From NCBI GenBank assembly GCA_041742695.1, contig JBGTOF010000187.1, forward strand, positions 1 to 16,275: a stretch of 16,275 nucleotides of DNA, written 5' to 3'. Positions 7,492 through 13,673 of this stretch are shown here, piece after piece. The stretch's first letter is position 1. Every line of letters starts with the position of its first letter. Under the pieces are notes generated by a model. It did no database searches. It was not told the origin of the DNA and saw only the letters and a list, made by a program, of their open reading frames with translations. The translations under genes were made by a program, and so were the position numbers. This DNA is from Kaiparowitsia sp041742695 (lineage in GTDB: Bacteria > Cyanobacteriota > Cyanobacteriia > Elainellales > Elainellaceae).

Positions 7492-8715
7492 ATGACTTAT
7501 TACTTTGCCAATCGAACGCTACCTGGACCCCTGCGTGAGCCGATGATTTGGGGGGCGATCGCCTCTGTGGGCATCCATAGTCTAATGTGGCTGGTGCTGC
7601 CTCTGCTGCCCTCTCGAGCAGAGGCAACCGAAGACCAAATTCAGCGCCCGGTGGACTTGATTGAGCTGTCGCCTGTGGAGCAAAGTCGGCTGCCGGATGT
7701 GCTGATTCAAGAGAATCAGATGCAAAATCAAATACCTGAAGGAACTGCGGATTTTGGTGACTTTTTTGGGATGCAGCCACCTGGGCTATCAATGAGCCCT
7801 ATTCCTGGTCAGACGCCAGCACGGCTGACTCCCACCCTGCCGCCCTTTTTTGTGCCGCCCCCTCCGCCTGCTGCGTCTTCAACACCGTTTCAATTGCCGC
7901 CGTCGCGCTTTCCGCCTCTGGGGTCACGCTCTACAGCGCCTATTACGCCGCCCCTGAGACCTACTCCAGTAAGACCCAACTTAGAGCGGCAGCTTGAGGT
8001 TGAACGTGAAGCTCTGAATTCTCCACCCGCTGAGGCGACTCCTACGCCTCAGCTAACCCCTGGAACCACACCGCCAGAACTTGAACCGGGCGCGGCAGAT
8101 TTGCAAACCACGCCTGCTACACCGGCTAACCCTAGCCCGTCCCCCTCTGATGTTGCCGCCAATGAGGGCGAGGCTGCCAACGGCCCAGAAGTGTTGGAGC
8201 GATCGCCCGAGTTAACTCAAACGCTGCTAGCAGATGTAGAGGCAAATCCTGAACTCTATGCCTATAGCGACAGTGGCACCACAACAGACGAAACCACCGA
8301 AAGTTATCTTGGCTGGCTGGCTATTGCCAGCGAATGGATGGGTGAGGACTATGACCCAGCTGATTATGGAGCCGATGCTCCGGTTCGCAATATCACGGCA
8401 ACGGTGCCCCAGCAAGCTTGCGTGATCGGCGAGCTAGATCAGGTACAGCCTGCCATTGTGGGGCTTGCGGTGGATGCAGACGGGCAACTGGTCGATGAGC
8501 CGCCGCCTACGCTGCTGCGGAGTACCGGGTATGAATTTTTGAATCGTCGGGCGATGACCCAGGCAATGCTCCTATCCTTTGAGGGAACCGGGATTCGGCA
8601 AGCTGTGCGGGTTGAAGTCAACTTTGTGCAGGCTGACGCCTGTGATGACGTGGAAGAGGTGGCGAGTGCCCCCATAAGTACTGCCCGGGCGGAAAGCGGG
8701 AATTTGAGATTGTAG
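7492..8715 (+). CDS. TonB-like energy transducer (anchored, Pro-rich, TonB-type C-terminal domain)
   Basis: The 407-aa protein has the layout of TonB. The cytoplasmic N-terminus is followed by one transmembrane helix (about 18-40, MIWGAIASVGIHSLMWLVLP). Next comes a periplasmic PVDLIELSPVEQSRLP segment, where TonB proteins carry a similar VELxP stretch. A long Pro/Thr/Ala-rich spacer (about 95-225) leads to a compact C-terminal domain (about 308-382) with the strand-helix-strand pattern AIVGLAVDADGQLVD, PPPTLLRSTGYEFLNRRAM, IRQAVRVEVNF. TonB links the proton motive force to outer-membrane receptors through ExbB/ExbD; neither those nor a receptor is encoded here. Two cysteines (310 and 384) flank the C-terminal domain and could form a disulfide. 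The ATG at 7492 is chosen; a GTG at 7420 would add 24 residues before the membrane helix. It may instead be a cyanobacterial structural protein with a TonB-like fold. Confidence 0.8.
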   Translation: MTYYFANRTLPGPLREPMIWGAIASVGIHSLMWLVLPLLPSRAEATEDQIQRPVDLIELSPVEQSRLPDVLIQENQMQNQIPEGTADFGDFFGMQPPGLSMSPIPGQTPARLTPTLPPFFVPPPPPAASSTPFQLPPSRFPPLGSRSTAPITPPLRPTPVRPNLERQLEVEREALNSPPAEATPTPQLTPGTTPPELEPGAADLQTTPATPANPSPSPSDVAANEGEAANGPEVLERSPELTQTLLADVEANPELYAYSDSGTTTDETTESYLGWLAIASEWMGEDYDPADYGADAPVRNITATVPQQACVIGELDQVQPAIVGLAVDADGQLVDEPPPTLLRSTGYEFLNRRAMTQAMLLSFEGTGIRQAVRVEVNFVQADACDDVEEVASAPISTARAESGNLRL

Positions 8716-8971
8716 GAGAAAGGGAACTAGGGTTTGGGGGTTCAATCCCGTATTAAACCTGGGGACAGATAGATTCTTGGAAGTTATATGGGCAGAGTAG
8801 ACGCACCAAAAAATATGTGATGTCCACTACCCATTTGCGGAGCAGAATCTCTCACTTCGCGACACCCATTGTTCAAGAATGATGCGGTAGAGTGGGAAGG
8901 TTGTTTGTCTATCGACCGAGTCTGCCCTGAGATGTATATGCATAGGGCCGTACGAGGGTTCGTCTAACCAT

Positions 8972-9574
8972 ATGGGATCGCCCAATTCTTCAAACGTGCC
9001 GCTGGTATATCGTCAGTCGAAGCGGGTTCGCCGCAAGCGGTTTCCGCTGGTGCGACTGGGCCTGCTGACGCTGCTACTGGCGATCGCCCTGCGCCAGGGC
9101 CAACTTTGGATTATGCAGCCCCAAGCCATTTTGGTGTTGGGCGGATCTCCAGAGCGCGAGCAATTTGCGGCAAGTTTTGCCCAGCACCATCCTCAACTGC
9201 CCATTTGGATTTCATCCGGCAGCAATCAAGAATATTCGCAGTGGGTGTTTACTGAGGCAGGTATTGAGGGCGATCGCCTGCATTTGGACTATCGCGCCAG
9301 CGACACCGTTACGAACTTCACAACGTTGGTCGATGAATTCAAAGATCAAGATATCTCCAATCTCTATTTAATTACGTCAGATTTTCACATGCGGCGTGCT
9401 CGCGTCATTGGGACGATCGTGCTGGGCAGCCGGGGCATTGATTTCAAGCCGGTTCAGGTGCCGTCTTCGCTAGAGACTGAATCGTGGGGCAAGGTGACGC
9501 GCGATGCCGTGCGCTCGGTGCTCTGGGTTGCAACAGGACACACAGGCGCGCGTTTGGGACGCCGTTTTGAGTGA
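8972..9574 (+). CDS. YdcF family (DUF218) membrane-anchored protein
   Basis: A 200-aa protein of the YdcF/SanA/ElyC (DUF218) superfamily, whose members act in envelope maintenance; the exact reaction is unsettled. A basic N-terminus (RQSKRVRRKRFPL) precedes one membrane helix (about 27-45). The DUF218 domain follows, with ILVLGGSPER (53-62), WISSGSN (79-85), ASDTVTNFTTLVDEF (109-123) and LITSDFHMRRARVIG (133-147). These are the conserved strand and loop motifs of the family's Rossmann-like fold. The basic N-terminus suggests the domain faces the periplasm. A HIP1 site lies in the coding region (9080). It is the middle member of three plus-strand genes, but spacers of 256 and 403 bases argue against a single operon. 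Confidence 0.88.
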   Translation: MGSPNSSNVPLVYRQSKRVRRKRFPLVRLGLLTLLLAIALRQGQLWIMQPQAILVLGGSPEREQFAASFAQHHPQLPIWISSGSNQEYSQWVFTEAGIEGDRLHLDYRASDTVTNFTTLVDEFKDQDISNLYLITSDFHMRRARVIGTIVLGSRGIDFKPVQVPSSLETESWGKVTRDAVRSVLWVATGHTGARLGRRFE

Positions 9575-9977
9575 AACCCACAAGTTCTGCCTGTGCTTGA
9601 AGGAATGTGTGCAGGGTCCGACGGGAGAGAGGCGTTGAATGGAGCCCTAGGGCGTCACTTTAGCTCAAAGATGCTCCTCCTACAGCCTGACTCAGGATGA
9701 TAAGGCAAGCTGAGCTTGGGATAGGCTCAAACCGCTTGGACTCGAACTAACGTAAACACAATATCACTATCTAGCTATATAGTAGATAAAAGACGTGCTT
9801 GAGCCCATAGATCGAGAGTTGCTTGACACCAGCCCACTCTGTCGATCTGCCTATGCTCTGGGCATTGCTATGGTTTAAGCGATCGCCTGCCCGATTGCTA
9901 TAGCTCCGCGATTTGCTAAATTCACTAAATCAATCGACTCAACAGCTCATTTCTTGAACACCTGAGGACTTTTACCC
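9575..9977. other. Intergenic region upstream of the rhodanese gene
   Basis: This spacer has two adjacent small palindromes: CCTGACTCAGG (9686-9696) and CAAGCTGAGCTTG (9706-9718). Both have a single central base and could be operator-like or part of a weak terminator. A TTGACA occurs at 9823-9828, but no well-spaced -10 box follows (the nearest TATGCT leaves a 23-base gap). A HIP1 site is at 9879. GAGGA at 9964-9968 is the ribosome-binding site of the next gene, nine bases before its ATG. Confidence 0.4.
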
Positions 9978-10517
9978 ATGACATCCACTGCAAACCAGGC
10001 GATTTCTACCATTGATGCCCAGACGCTGAAAACGCTAATCGACCGAGATTTGGTGACGCTGGTTGATGTGCGCGAACCGGCAGAATTTTCGGGCGATCGC
10101 ATTCAGGGCTCAACCCTTGCACCCTTGTCTACCTTCAACCCCGACAAGGTCGTTGCTGAGTTGGGCAAGGAGCTGGTGGTGATGTGCCAACCGGGCAATC
10201 GGTCAGGACAAGCGGCTCGGGCGCTAGTGGCGGCGGGGCATCCTCAGGTAACCCATCTAGAAGGTGGGCTTAATGCTTGGAAGCAATCAGGGTTATCGAC
10301 CCTGACTCGCAAGGATGCACCGATCAGCATCATGCGGCAGGTGCAAATCGTAGCCGGATCGCTGATGATGGTAGGGACGGTATTGGGAGCCTCTGTGTCG
10401 CCTTGGTTCTTGCTGCTCAGTGGGTTTGTGGGTGCAGGGCTGATGTTTTCTGGTCTCTCGGGCACATGTATGATGGCAACGCTACTAGCCAAGCTCCCCT
10501 ATAACCAGCCGATGTAA
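9978..10517 (+). CDS. Membrane-bound rhodanese with DUF2892 domain (YgaP-like)
   Basis: Single-domain sulfurtransferase tethered to the membrane. The 179-aa protein has a rhodanese domain (about 9-108) with LVDVREPAEFSGDRIQGS (28-45), the active-site loop CQPGNRS (70-76; Cys70 carries the persulfide) and HLEGGLNAWKQSG (93-105). A DUF2892 segment follows (about 118-175) with two predicted membrane helices and the family's conserved SGTCMMATLLAKLPYN. Cys164 lies in this last part; a matching Cys occurs in many members. E. coli YgaP has the same architecture and is a membrane rhodanese that can be S-nitrosylated. A GAGGA at nine bases supports the ATG. Sulfur donor and acceptor cannot be told from the sequence. 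Confidence 0.95.
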   Translation: MTSTANQAISTIDAQTLKTLIDRDLVTLVDVREPAEFSGDRIQGSTLAPLSTFNPDKVVAELGKELVVMCQPGNRSGQAARALVAAGHPQVTHLEGGLNAWKQSGLSTLTRKDAPISIMRQVQIVAGSLMMVGTVLGASVSPWFLLLSGFVGAGLMFSGLSGTCMMATLLAKLPYNQPM

Positions 10518-10617
10518 CTGTCAAAGCGCTGATTGGGGTTTATATTTTCGTGAAATCCTCATGATGCAAAGGGTTTACAAAAATATCTTGACTAAACGTC
10601 ATAGGAATTACAGAGGT

Positions 10618-10656
10618 GGACGCTTTTGGAGAGGCTTAGCCTCCCCAAAAGCGTCC
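10618..10656. terminator. Long hairpin, possible bidirectional terminator
   Basis: GGACGCTTTTGG (10618-10629) pairs perfectly with CCAAAAGCGTCC (10645-10656). After one mismatch (A/C), GAGGC pairs with GCCTC around a TTA loop. The stem is very stable, but neither side has a T-run, so it may block read-through or stabilise mRNA ends rather than act as a classic intrinsic terminator. Confidence 0.6.
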
Positions 10657-10717
10657 AAGATTCTCAGGATACCCCGCAATATGCGTTAGTCCTGCGTCAT
10701 TTGACAAATGGAGAGAG

Positions 10718-10746
10718 CCGTTCTGCCTGTTTCGCGGGCAGGACGG
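10718..10746 (+). terminator. Hairpin with short T-rich tail
   Basis: CCGTTCTGCC (10718-10727) pairs with GGCAGGACGG (10737-10746), ten pairs including one G-T wobble. It is followed by TTTAACAGTGTTTT on the plus strand, which fits a weak intrinsic terminator for the rhodanese transcript. Confidence 0.5.
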
Positions 10747-10755
10747 TTTAACAGT

Positions 10756-10785
10756 GTTTTAGCCCCCCAGCTACAGGGCTGAAAC
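10756..10785. repeat. Third inverted repeat in the convergent spacer
   Basis: GTTTTAGCCC (10756-10765) pairs with GGGCTGAAAC (10776-10785), with one G-T wobble and a ten-base loop. Its length and GTTT...AAAC ends resemble a CRISPR repeat, but it is present once only. Confidence 0.5.
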
Positions 10786-10849
10786 ATCGCTACCGAACTC
10801 ACGGTTACTTCTGCTAATCGATCGGTTGCAATATCCAAGGCTTAGCGAA

Positions 10850-12709
10850 CTAGCTCAAATTGGATAGGGACTTGTTTTCAGCAGAACTACCGCCATTCTG
10901 AGCCAACGGCAGGGCGGCCATGCCGGACGCAGGCGCGCGTAAATCCTGCGTGGTTAGCTGTGGAGTTTCGGTGTAGACCGAACTCAGCAGAATGTTTAGC
11001 ACGCCAGCTTGTTGAGCTTGGGCGATCGCCCGGTGGGTAATTAACTCGCCTACGTTCAAAATCACGTTGTCATGTTGATCCAACACGACGCGGGTCGCAG
11101 GCCGTCCCAATGCTCGATCAACCTTGCGCCTTTCATAGGCGACAGTGCTTTGCCTCTGCATTCTCCGATAGGACGCCTGCAGCTGTTGCCAGAACGACTG
11201 TGCGCCAGTTTGCAACTGTTCTGCACCCTTCTGAAGCTGCATCCCAATTTCTTGCGCCGCAGACTCTACCCGAGCATTGGCGTTTTGAAAGCTAGTATCA
11301 GTTCGGACGCGTGCGGCATCTCCAACGGTTAACCCAACGGCTTCTAGCAGTGCTAATTCGTGATGCTGCTCTCGGGTACGTTGCAAGATGCGCTCGTCTA
11401 CAATCTGCCCTGGAGCTGCCACAATCAGTCCATCGTGAGTGCGAACCGTCTGCTGAACGCGGTGCCCCAATGCCTGATCGATAGTGAAGCCTGCAAACCA
11501 GCGTTGGGTTCGAGTCGATAGCTCATCCGACACGTTGCCACCGGTAGCACGATATAGCTCATCGAGTATGCTGGCATCACGAGCCTGCTGAGCGATCGCT
11601 GGCGAAACAGTCTGGCCTGCGGTTACCAATACACCCCCCGTTGGCGTTGCAACGGTCCACTGTGCCTCGCGGTCAGTGGCAAATTCTATCTGCTGCTCTG
11701 GCGTGACAATTGAGTTCGTTAGAGAGGCCATCGTGCTACCCTGTGCGCCTGATAGGCGCTGCCTTGCGGCTAGACTAGCGGACCCCAGTTGCTCGTTCAG
11801 CTCTGTTGTGGAGGTCTTAAAGCGATCGCCCGTCTCTGACATCGCCAGCTGCAAACGCTCATTCGTGCGCTCGGTTAGGCTACCGCCTACCGCTCGATAG
11901 AGTTGATCTAGCACGCCTGCCGATTCAGCTAAATCAGCGTCTACCTTAGATACCACGATTCCAGACGCAATCAGCACCATTCCGTTGGCATCTAGCACGT
12001 CCGTCTGTGTAGTTTTGCCTACCACAAAGGCGCGCTGTTCTTCTGTCGTCACGACGGCATTGGTGATGGATTTCGATAGCTGCCGATTGCCGCTTTGTAG
12101 CGCGAGTTCGGCCTGCTCACTGGCAGACTGAAACGCCCTGCCCGTATTGTCTGCAGCATCTTGAATCTGCACTGTAGCAGAAAGCATTGCGCCCCGAATG
12201 CCGCCCACTTGCTCTTCCATCAGCAGAGCAGTCTCTGGGGGAACAAACGCAACGTCGGTTCCAATACTAAGCGTGTCAGGAGCGGGTACGAACGAGCGCC
12301 CGCTGTACATGTCGGCGAATAGCCCGCCCGATACTTCATATCCCTCAATCAATCCTGTTTCGGCATCGACAAACAGATCCAGCATTTGCCCCAAACTGCG
12401 CCCATCCGTGGTCATAATGTGGGTGCCACGCAGCACATTGTCTTGCTGCAAAATTCGCCGCATTTCTGGATAAGCTTTGATATTTTTGACGACACTTTTT
12501 GCAAGAACCACAATCGCGTCTGGGCCAATGGCTTTTACGTCCTCGAGCGCAATCACTCGAGCATCGCGGAACAATCCGCCTTCGTCAATTAGAAAGCCAC
12601 TGAGCCGATTGGTTGTGTTGTCAAACAGCAGATCCAACACTCGGCAGAGCTTTTCGCCTGTGTTGTAGGCGATGATCACTCGTCCAATTAAATCGCTTCC
12701 CTTGCGCAT
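10850..12709 (-). CDS. PRC-barrel protein with two PRC domains and four repeated beta-sandwich-like modules
   Basis: Function unknown. PRC-barrels are small beta-barrels found in RimM, photosynthetic reaction-centre H subunits and many stress-linked proteins. The 619-aa protein has two PRC-barrels: about 1-75 (GSDLIGRVIIAYNTGEKLCR, GFLIDEGGLF) and about 90-160 (GTHIMTTDGRSLGQMLDLFV, GYEVSGGLFADMYSG). Four spaced modules of 50-60 residues follow, at about 219-276, 334-391, 408-460 and 529-578. Each has a pattern like V.D..G.VL...G..V....I..A...GVLD.LYRA. Gln/Ala-rich, probably helical linkers separate them, and the tail is Ser/Asn-rich. The module pattern recalls the sandwich-barrel hybrid motif of RNA polymerase beta'. 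No signal peptide or membrane helix is seen. The ATG at 12709 has a strong AGGAG six bases upstream. Confidence 0.9.
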   Translation of the reverse strand: MRKGSDLIGRVIIAYNTGEKLCRVLDLLFDNTTNRLSGFLIDEGGLFRDARVIALEDVKAIGPDAIVVLAKSVVKNIKAYPEMRRILQQDNVLRGTHIMTTDGRSLGQMLDLFVDAETGLIEGYEVSGGLFADMYSGRSFVPAPDTLSIGTDVAFVPPETALLMEEQVGGIRGAMLSATVQIQDAADNTGRAFQSASEQAELALQSGNRQLSKSITNAVVTTEEQRAFVVGKTTQTDVLDANGMVLIASGIVVSKVDADLAESAGVLDQLYRAVGGSLTERTNERLQLAMSETGDRFKTSTTELNEQLGSASLAARQRLSGAQGSTMASLTNSIVTPEQQIEFATDREAQWTVATPTGGVLVTAGQTVSPAIAQQARDASILDELYRATGGNVSDELSTRTQRWFAGFTIDQALGHRVQQTVRTHDGLIVAAPGQIVDERILQRTREQHHELALLEAVGLTVGDAARVRTDTSFQNANARVESAAQEIGMQLQKGAEQLQTGAQSFWQQLQASYRRMQRQSTVAYERRKVDRALGRPATRVVLDQHDNVILNVGELITHRAIAQAQQAGVLNILLSSVYTETPQLTTQDLRAPASGMAALPLAQNGGSSAENKSLSNLS

Positions 12710-12715
12710 TTCTCT

Positions 12716-12720
12716 CTCCT
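12716..12720 (-). promoter_or_regulatory. Shine-Dalgarno of the PRC-barrel gene
   Basis: AGGAG on the minus strand, six bases before the ATG at 12709. It is stronger than at most genes of this window and fixes the start. Confidence 0.8.
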
Positions 12721-13116
12721 TAAAACAGTGTGTTGGTTTTCTGATGCGTTTCTGATCTGCTATTCCGTCATGGCTGCGTCGTCTATTTATTGTCGTTACA
12801 CGGATTTCTTCTCGTCAGAACAGCATTTATAAGTTGATTTACAGCTAGATCCATAAGGGCACCTCGATTAATTGCCTCATTGATAATCTTGGGAGCCCAG
12901 AACCACTGGAATCTCATTGCCATTCTCAACAAGATTTGTATTTTTCGAGGTGCCCATAAGTTCATTGCACGAGTTAATACATATAAGGATCCATGGCTTT
13001 ATCTCAGTGCGTCATCCCAGCCCAGAACCTTTGGCACTCATTCTGCTACAAAGATGATCCAAACCAACGTTTACGTGAATCGACTCTATCGACTATCTAA
13101 CGCTTGATATTTGACA
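12721..13116. other. Intergenic region carrying a MITE-like element
   Basis: This AT-richer spacer lies between two minus-strand genes. It contains the element at 12858-12954. Open frames on both strands cross it (minus 12783-12965, plus 12880-13107), but neither has a ribosome-binding site or recognisable domain, so I regard both as chance frames. The promoter of the PRC-barrel gene should lie in the part next to 12720. Confidence 0.5.
12858..12954. mobile_element. 97-bp MITE-like non-autonomous element
   Basis: The ends are perfect inverted repeats: GGCACCTCGA (12858-12867) and TCGAGGTGCC (12945-12954). The flanks are identical direct repeats, CATAAG at 12852-12857 and 12955-12960, as expected for a target-site duplication. 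If the adjacent G/C is counted in the inverted repeat it becomes 11 bp and the duplication becomes ATAA. Inside, AATCTTG (12885-12891) and CAAGATT (12930-12936), and CCAG/CTGG nearer the centre, allow the whole element to fold into an imperfect hairpin. No transposase fits in it. It could also be an IS deletion remnant. Confidence 0.6.
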
Positions 13117-13320
13117 TTACTCGCTGACATCATCAGACGAATTGGTGGATGAAGAGCGTTGCGAATCTGTTTGCTCTACTCGTCCACTATCGCGTCCAAA
13201 CTCAGGAATAAAATTTGTGGTTCCAATGTATTCCAGTGTGCCAATCGCTGCAACACCGGCAATCAAGATTAAACCAACTATCCAACTGTGATCAGTTTGC
13301 TTCCCAGCTAATCGAGGCAT
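13117..13320 (-). CDS. Small single-span membrane protein, 67 aa, unknown function
   Basis: I do not recognise the family. Residues 1-12 are short and polar (MPRLAGKQTDHS), followed by one membrane helix of about 13-30 (WIVGLILIAGVAAIGTLE), a short conserved-looking YIGTTNFIPEFGRD, and a disordered tail rich in Ser, Asp, Asn and Gln. It lacks the ExxNGRxAMxGF chlorophyll-binding motif, so it is not an Hlip. A near-perfect AGGAGG five bases before the ATG makes translation very likely and suggests high expression. It sits between polA and the PRC-barrel gene on the same strand, with long AT-rich spacers on both sides, so it probably has its own promoter. Confidence 0.75.
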   Translation of the reverse strand: MPRLAGKQTDHSWIVGLILIAGVAAIGTLEYIGTTNFIPEFGRDSGRVEQTDSQRSSSTNSSDDVSE

Positions 13321-13673
13321 AGTTTCCTCCTATTCTTTACTTTTGTCTTTTTGTTGTTTGCACTAGTTGTCTGCCCTAGTGCATTGTTCTTTTTGTGCTC
13401 TCTTTCAACCTTCTCATTCTTTAAAAAAGGTGAGAGCCAATTAAAAACTCAGTGGTAAGTCAACCCATAAATTAATTTTTGATGGATTGTAGTTTCTCTT
13501 ATTTAATTAGTATAGAAAAAAAGAGCGATCGCCAAATCGCTAAATAGTATTAACCAGAATAATCAGTTATCCTCCCTAGGACATAGATTTAAAATCACGT
13601 TGTTGTTCAGTGGCGATCGCCCTCAAATATTCACCGTTGATTCATCCCGACATCAACTGCTGTATGTTTTGCG
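13321..13673. other. AT-rich intergenic region between polA and the small membrane protein gene
   Basis: This 353-base region downstream of polA and upstream of the 67-aa gene is clearly more AT-rich than the rest, with many homopolymer A and T runs. It holds two HIP1 sites (13525 and 13613) and the ribosome-binding site noted separately. No terminator hairpin for polA is obvious. It probably contains the promoter and a long leader for the small gene. Confidence 0.45.
13326..13331 (-). promoter_or_regulatory. Strong Shine-Dalgarno of the 67-aa membrane protein
   Basis: AGGAGG on the minus strand, five bases before the ATG at 13320. It is the best ribosome-binding site in the window and decides the start. 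Confidence 0.85.

Larger units (their letters stand above)
10518..10849. other. Convergent spacer with three hairpins
   Basis: This 332-base region between the stop of the rhodanese gene (plus) and the stop of the PRC-barrel gene (minus) carries three successive inverted repeats, listed separately. No coding frame or RNA gene is recognised. Confidence 0.7.

Noticed and set aside
8735..8755. GGGTTCAATCCC resembling a tRNA T-arm
   Set aside because: The T-stem does not extend to five pairs, and no anticodon or D-arm with matching acceptor stem is found around it.
9823..9857. TTGACA...TATGCT promoter candidate upstream of the rhodanese gene
   Set aside because: The spacer is 23 bases, too long for a standard sigma-70 type promoter.
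10756..10785. 30-base GTTT...AAAC palindrome resembling a CRISPR repeat
   Set aside because: Only one copy is present, no spacers or cas genes are nearby, and it fits better as one of three hairpins between convergent genes.
12783..12965. 60-codon open frame on the minus strand
   Set aside because: It crosses the whole MITE-like element and its repeats, has no ribosome-binding site and no recognisable domain; its WAPRKI/WAPKII echoes are explained by the element's sequence.
12880..13107. 75-codon open frame on the plus strand
   Set aside because: It overlaps the same element, lies in AT-rich spacer and shows no domain or Shine-Dalgarno.
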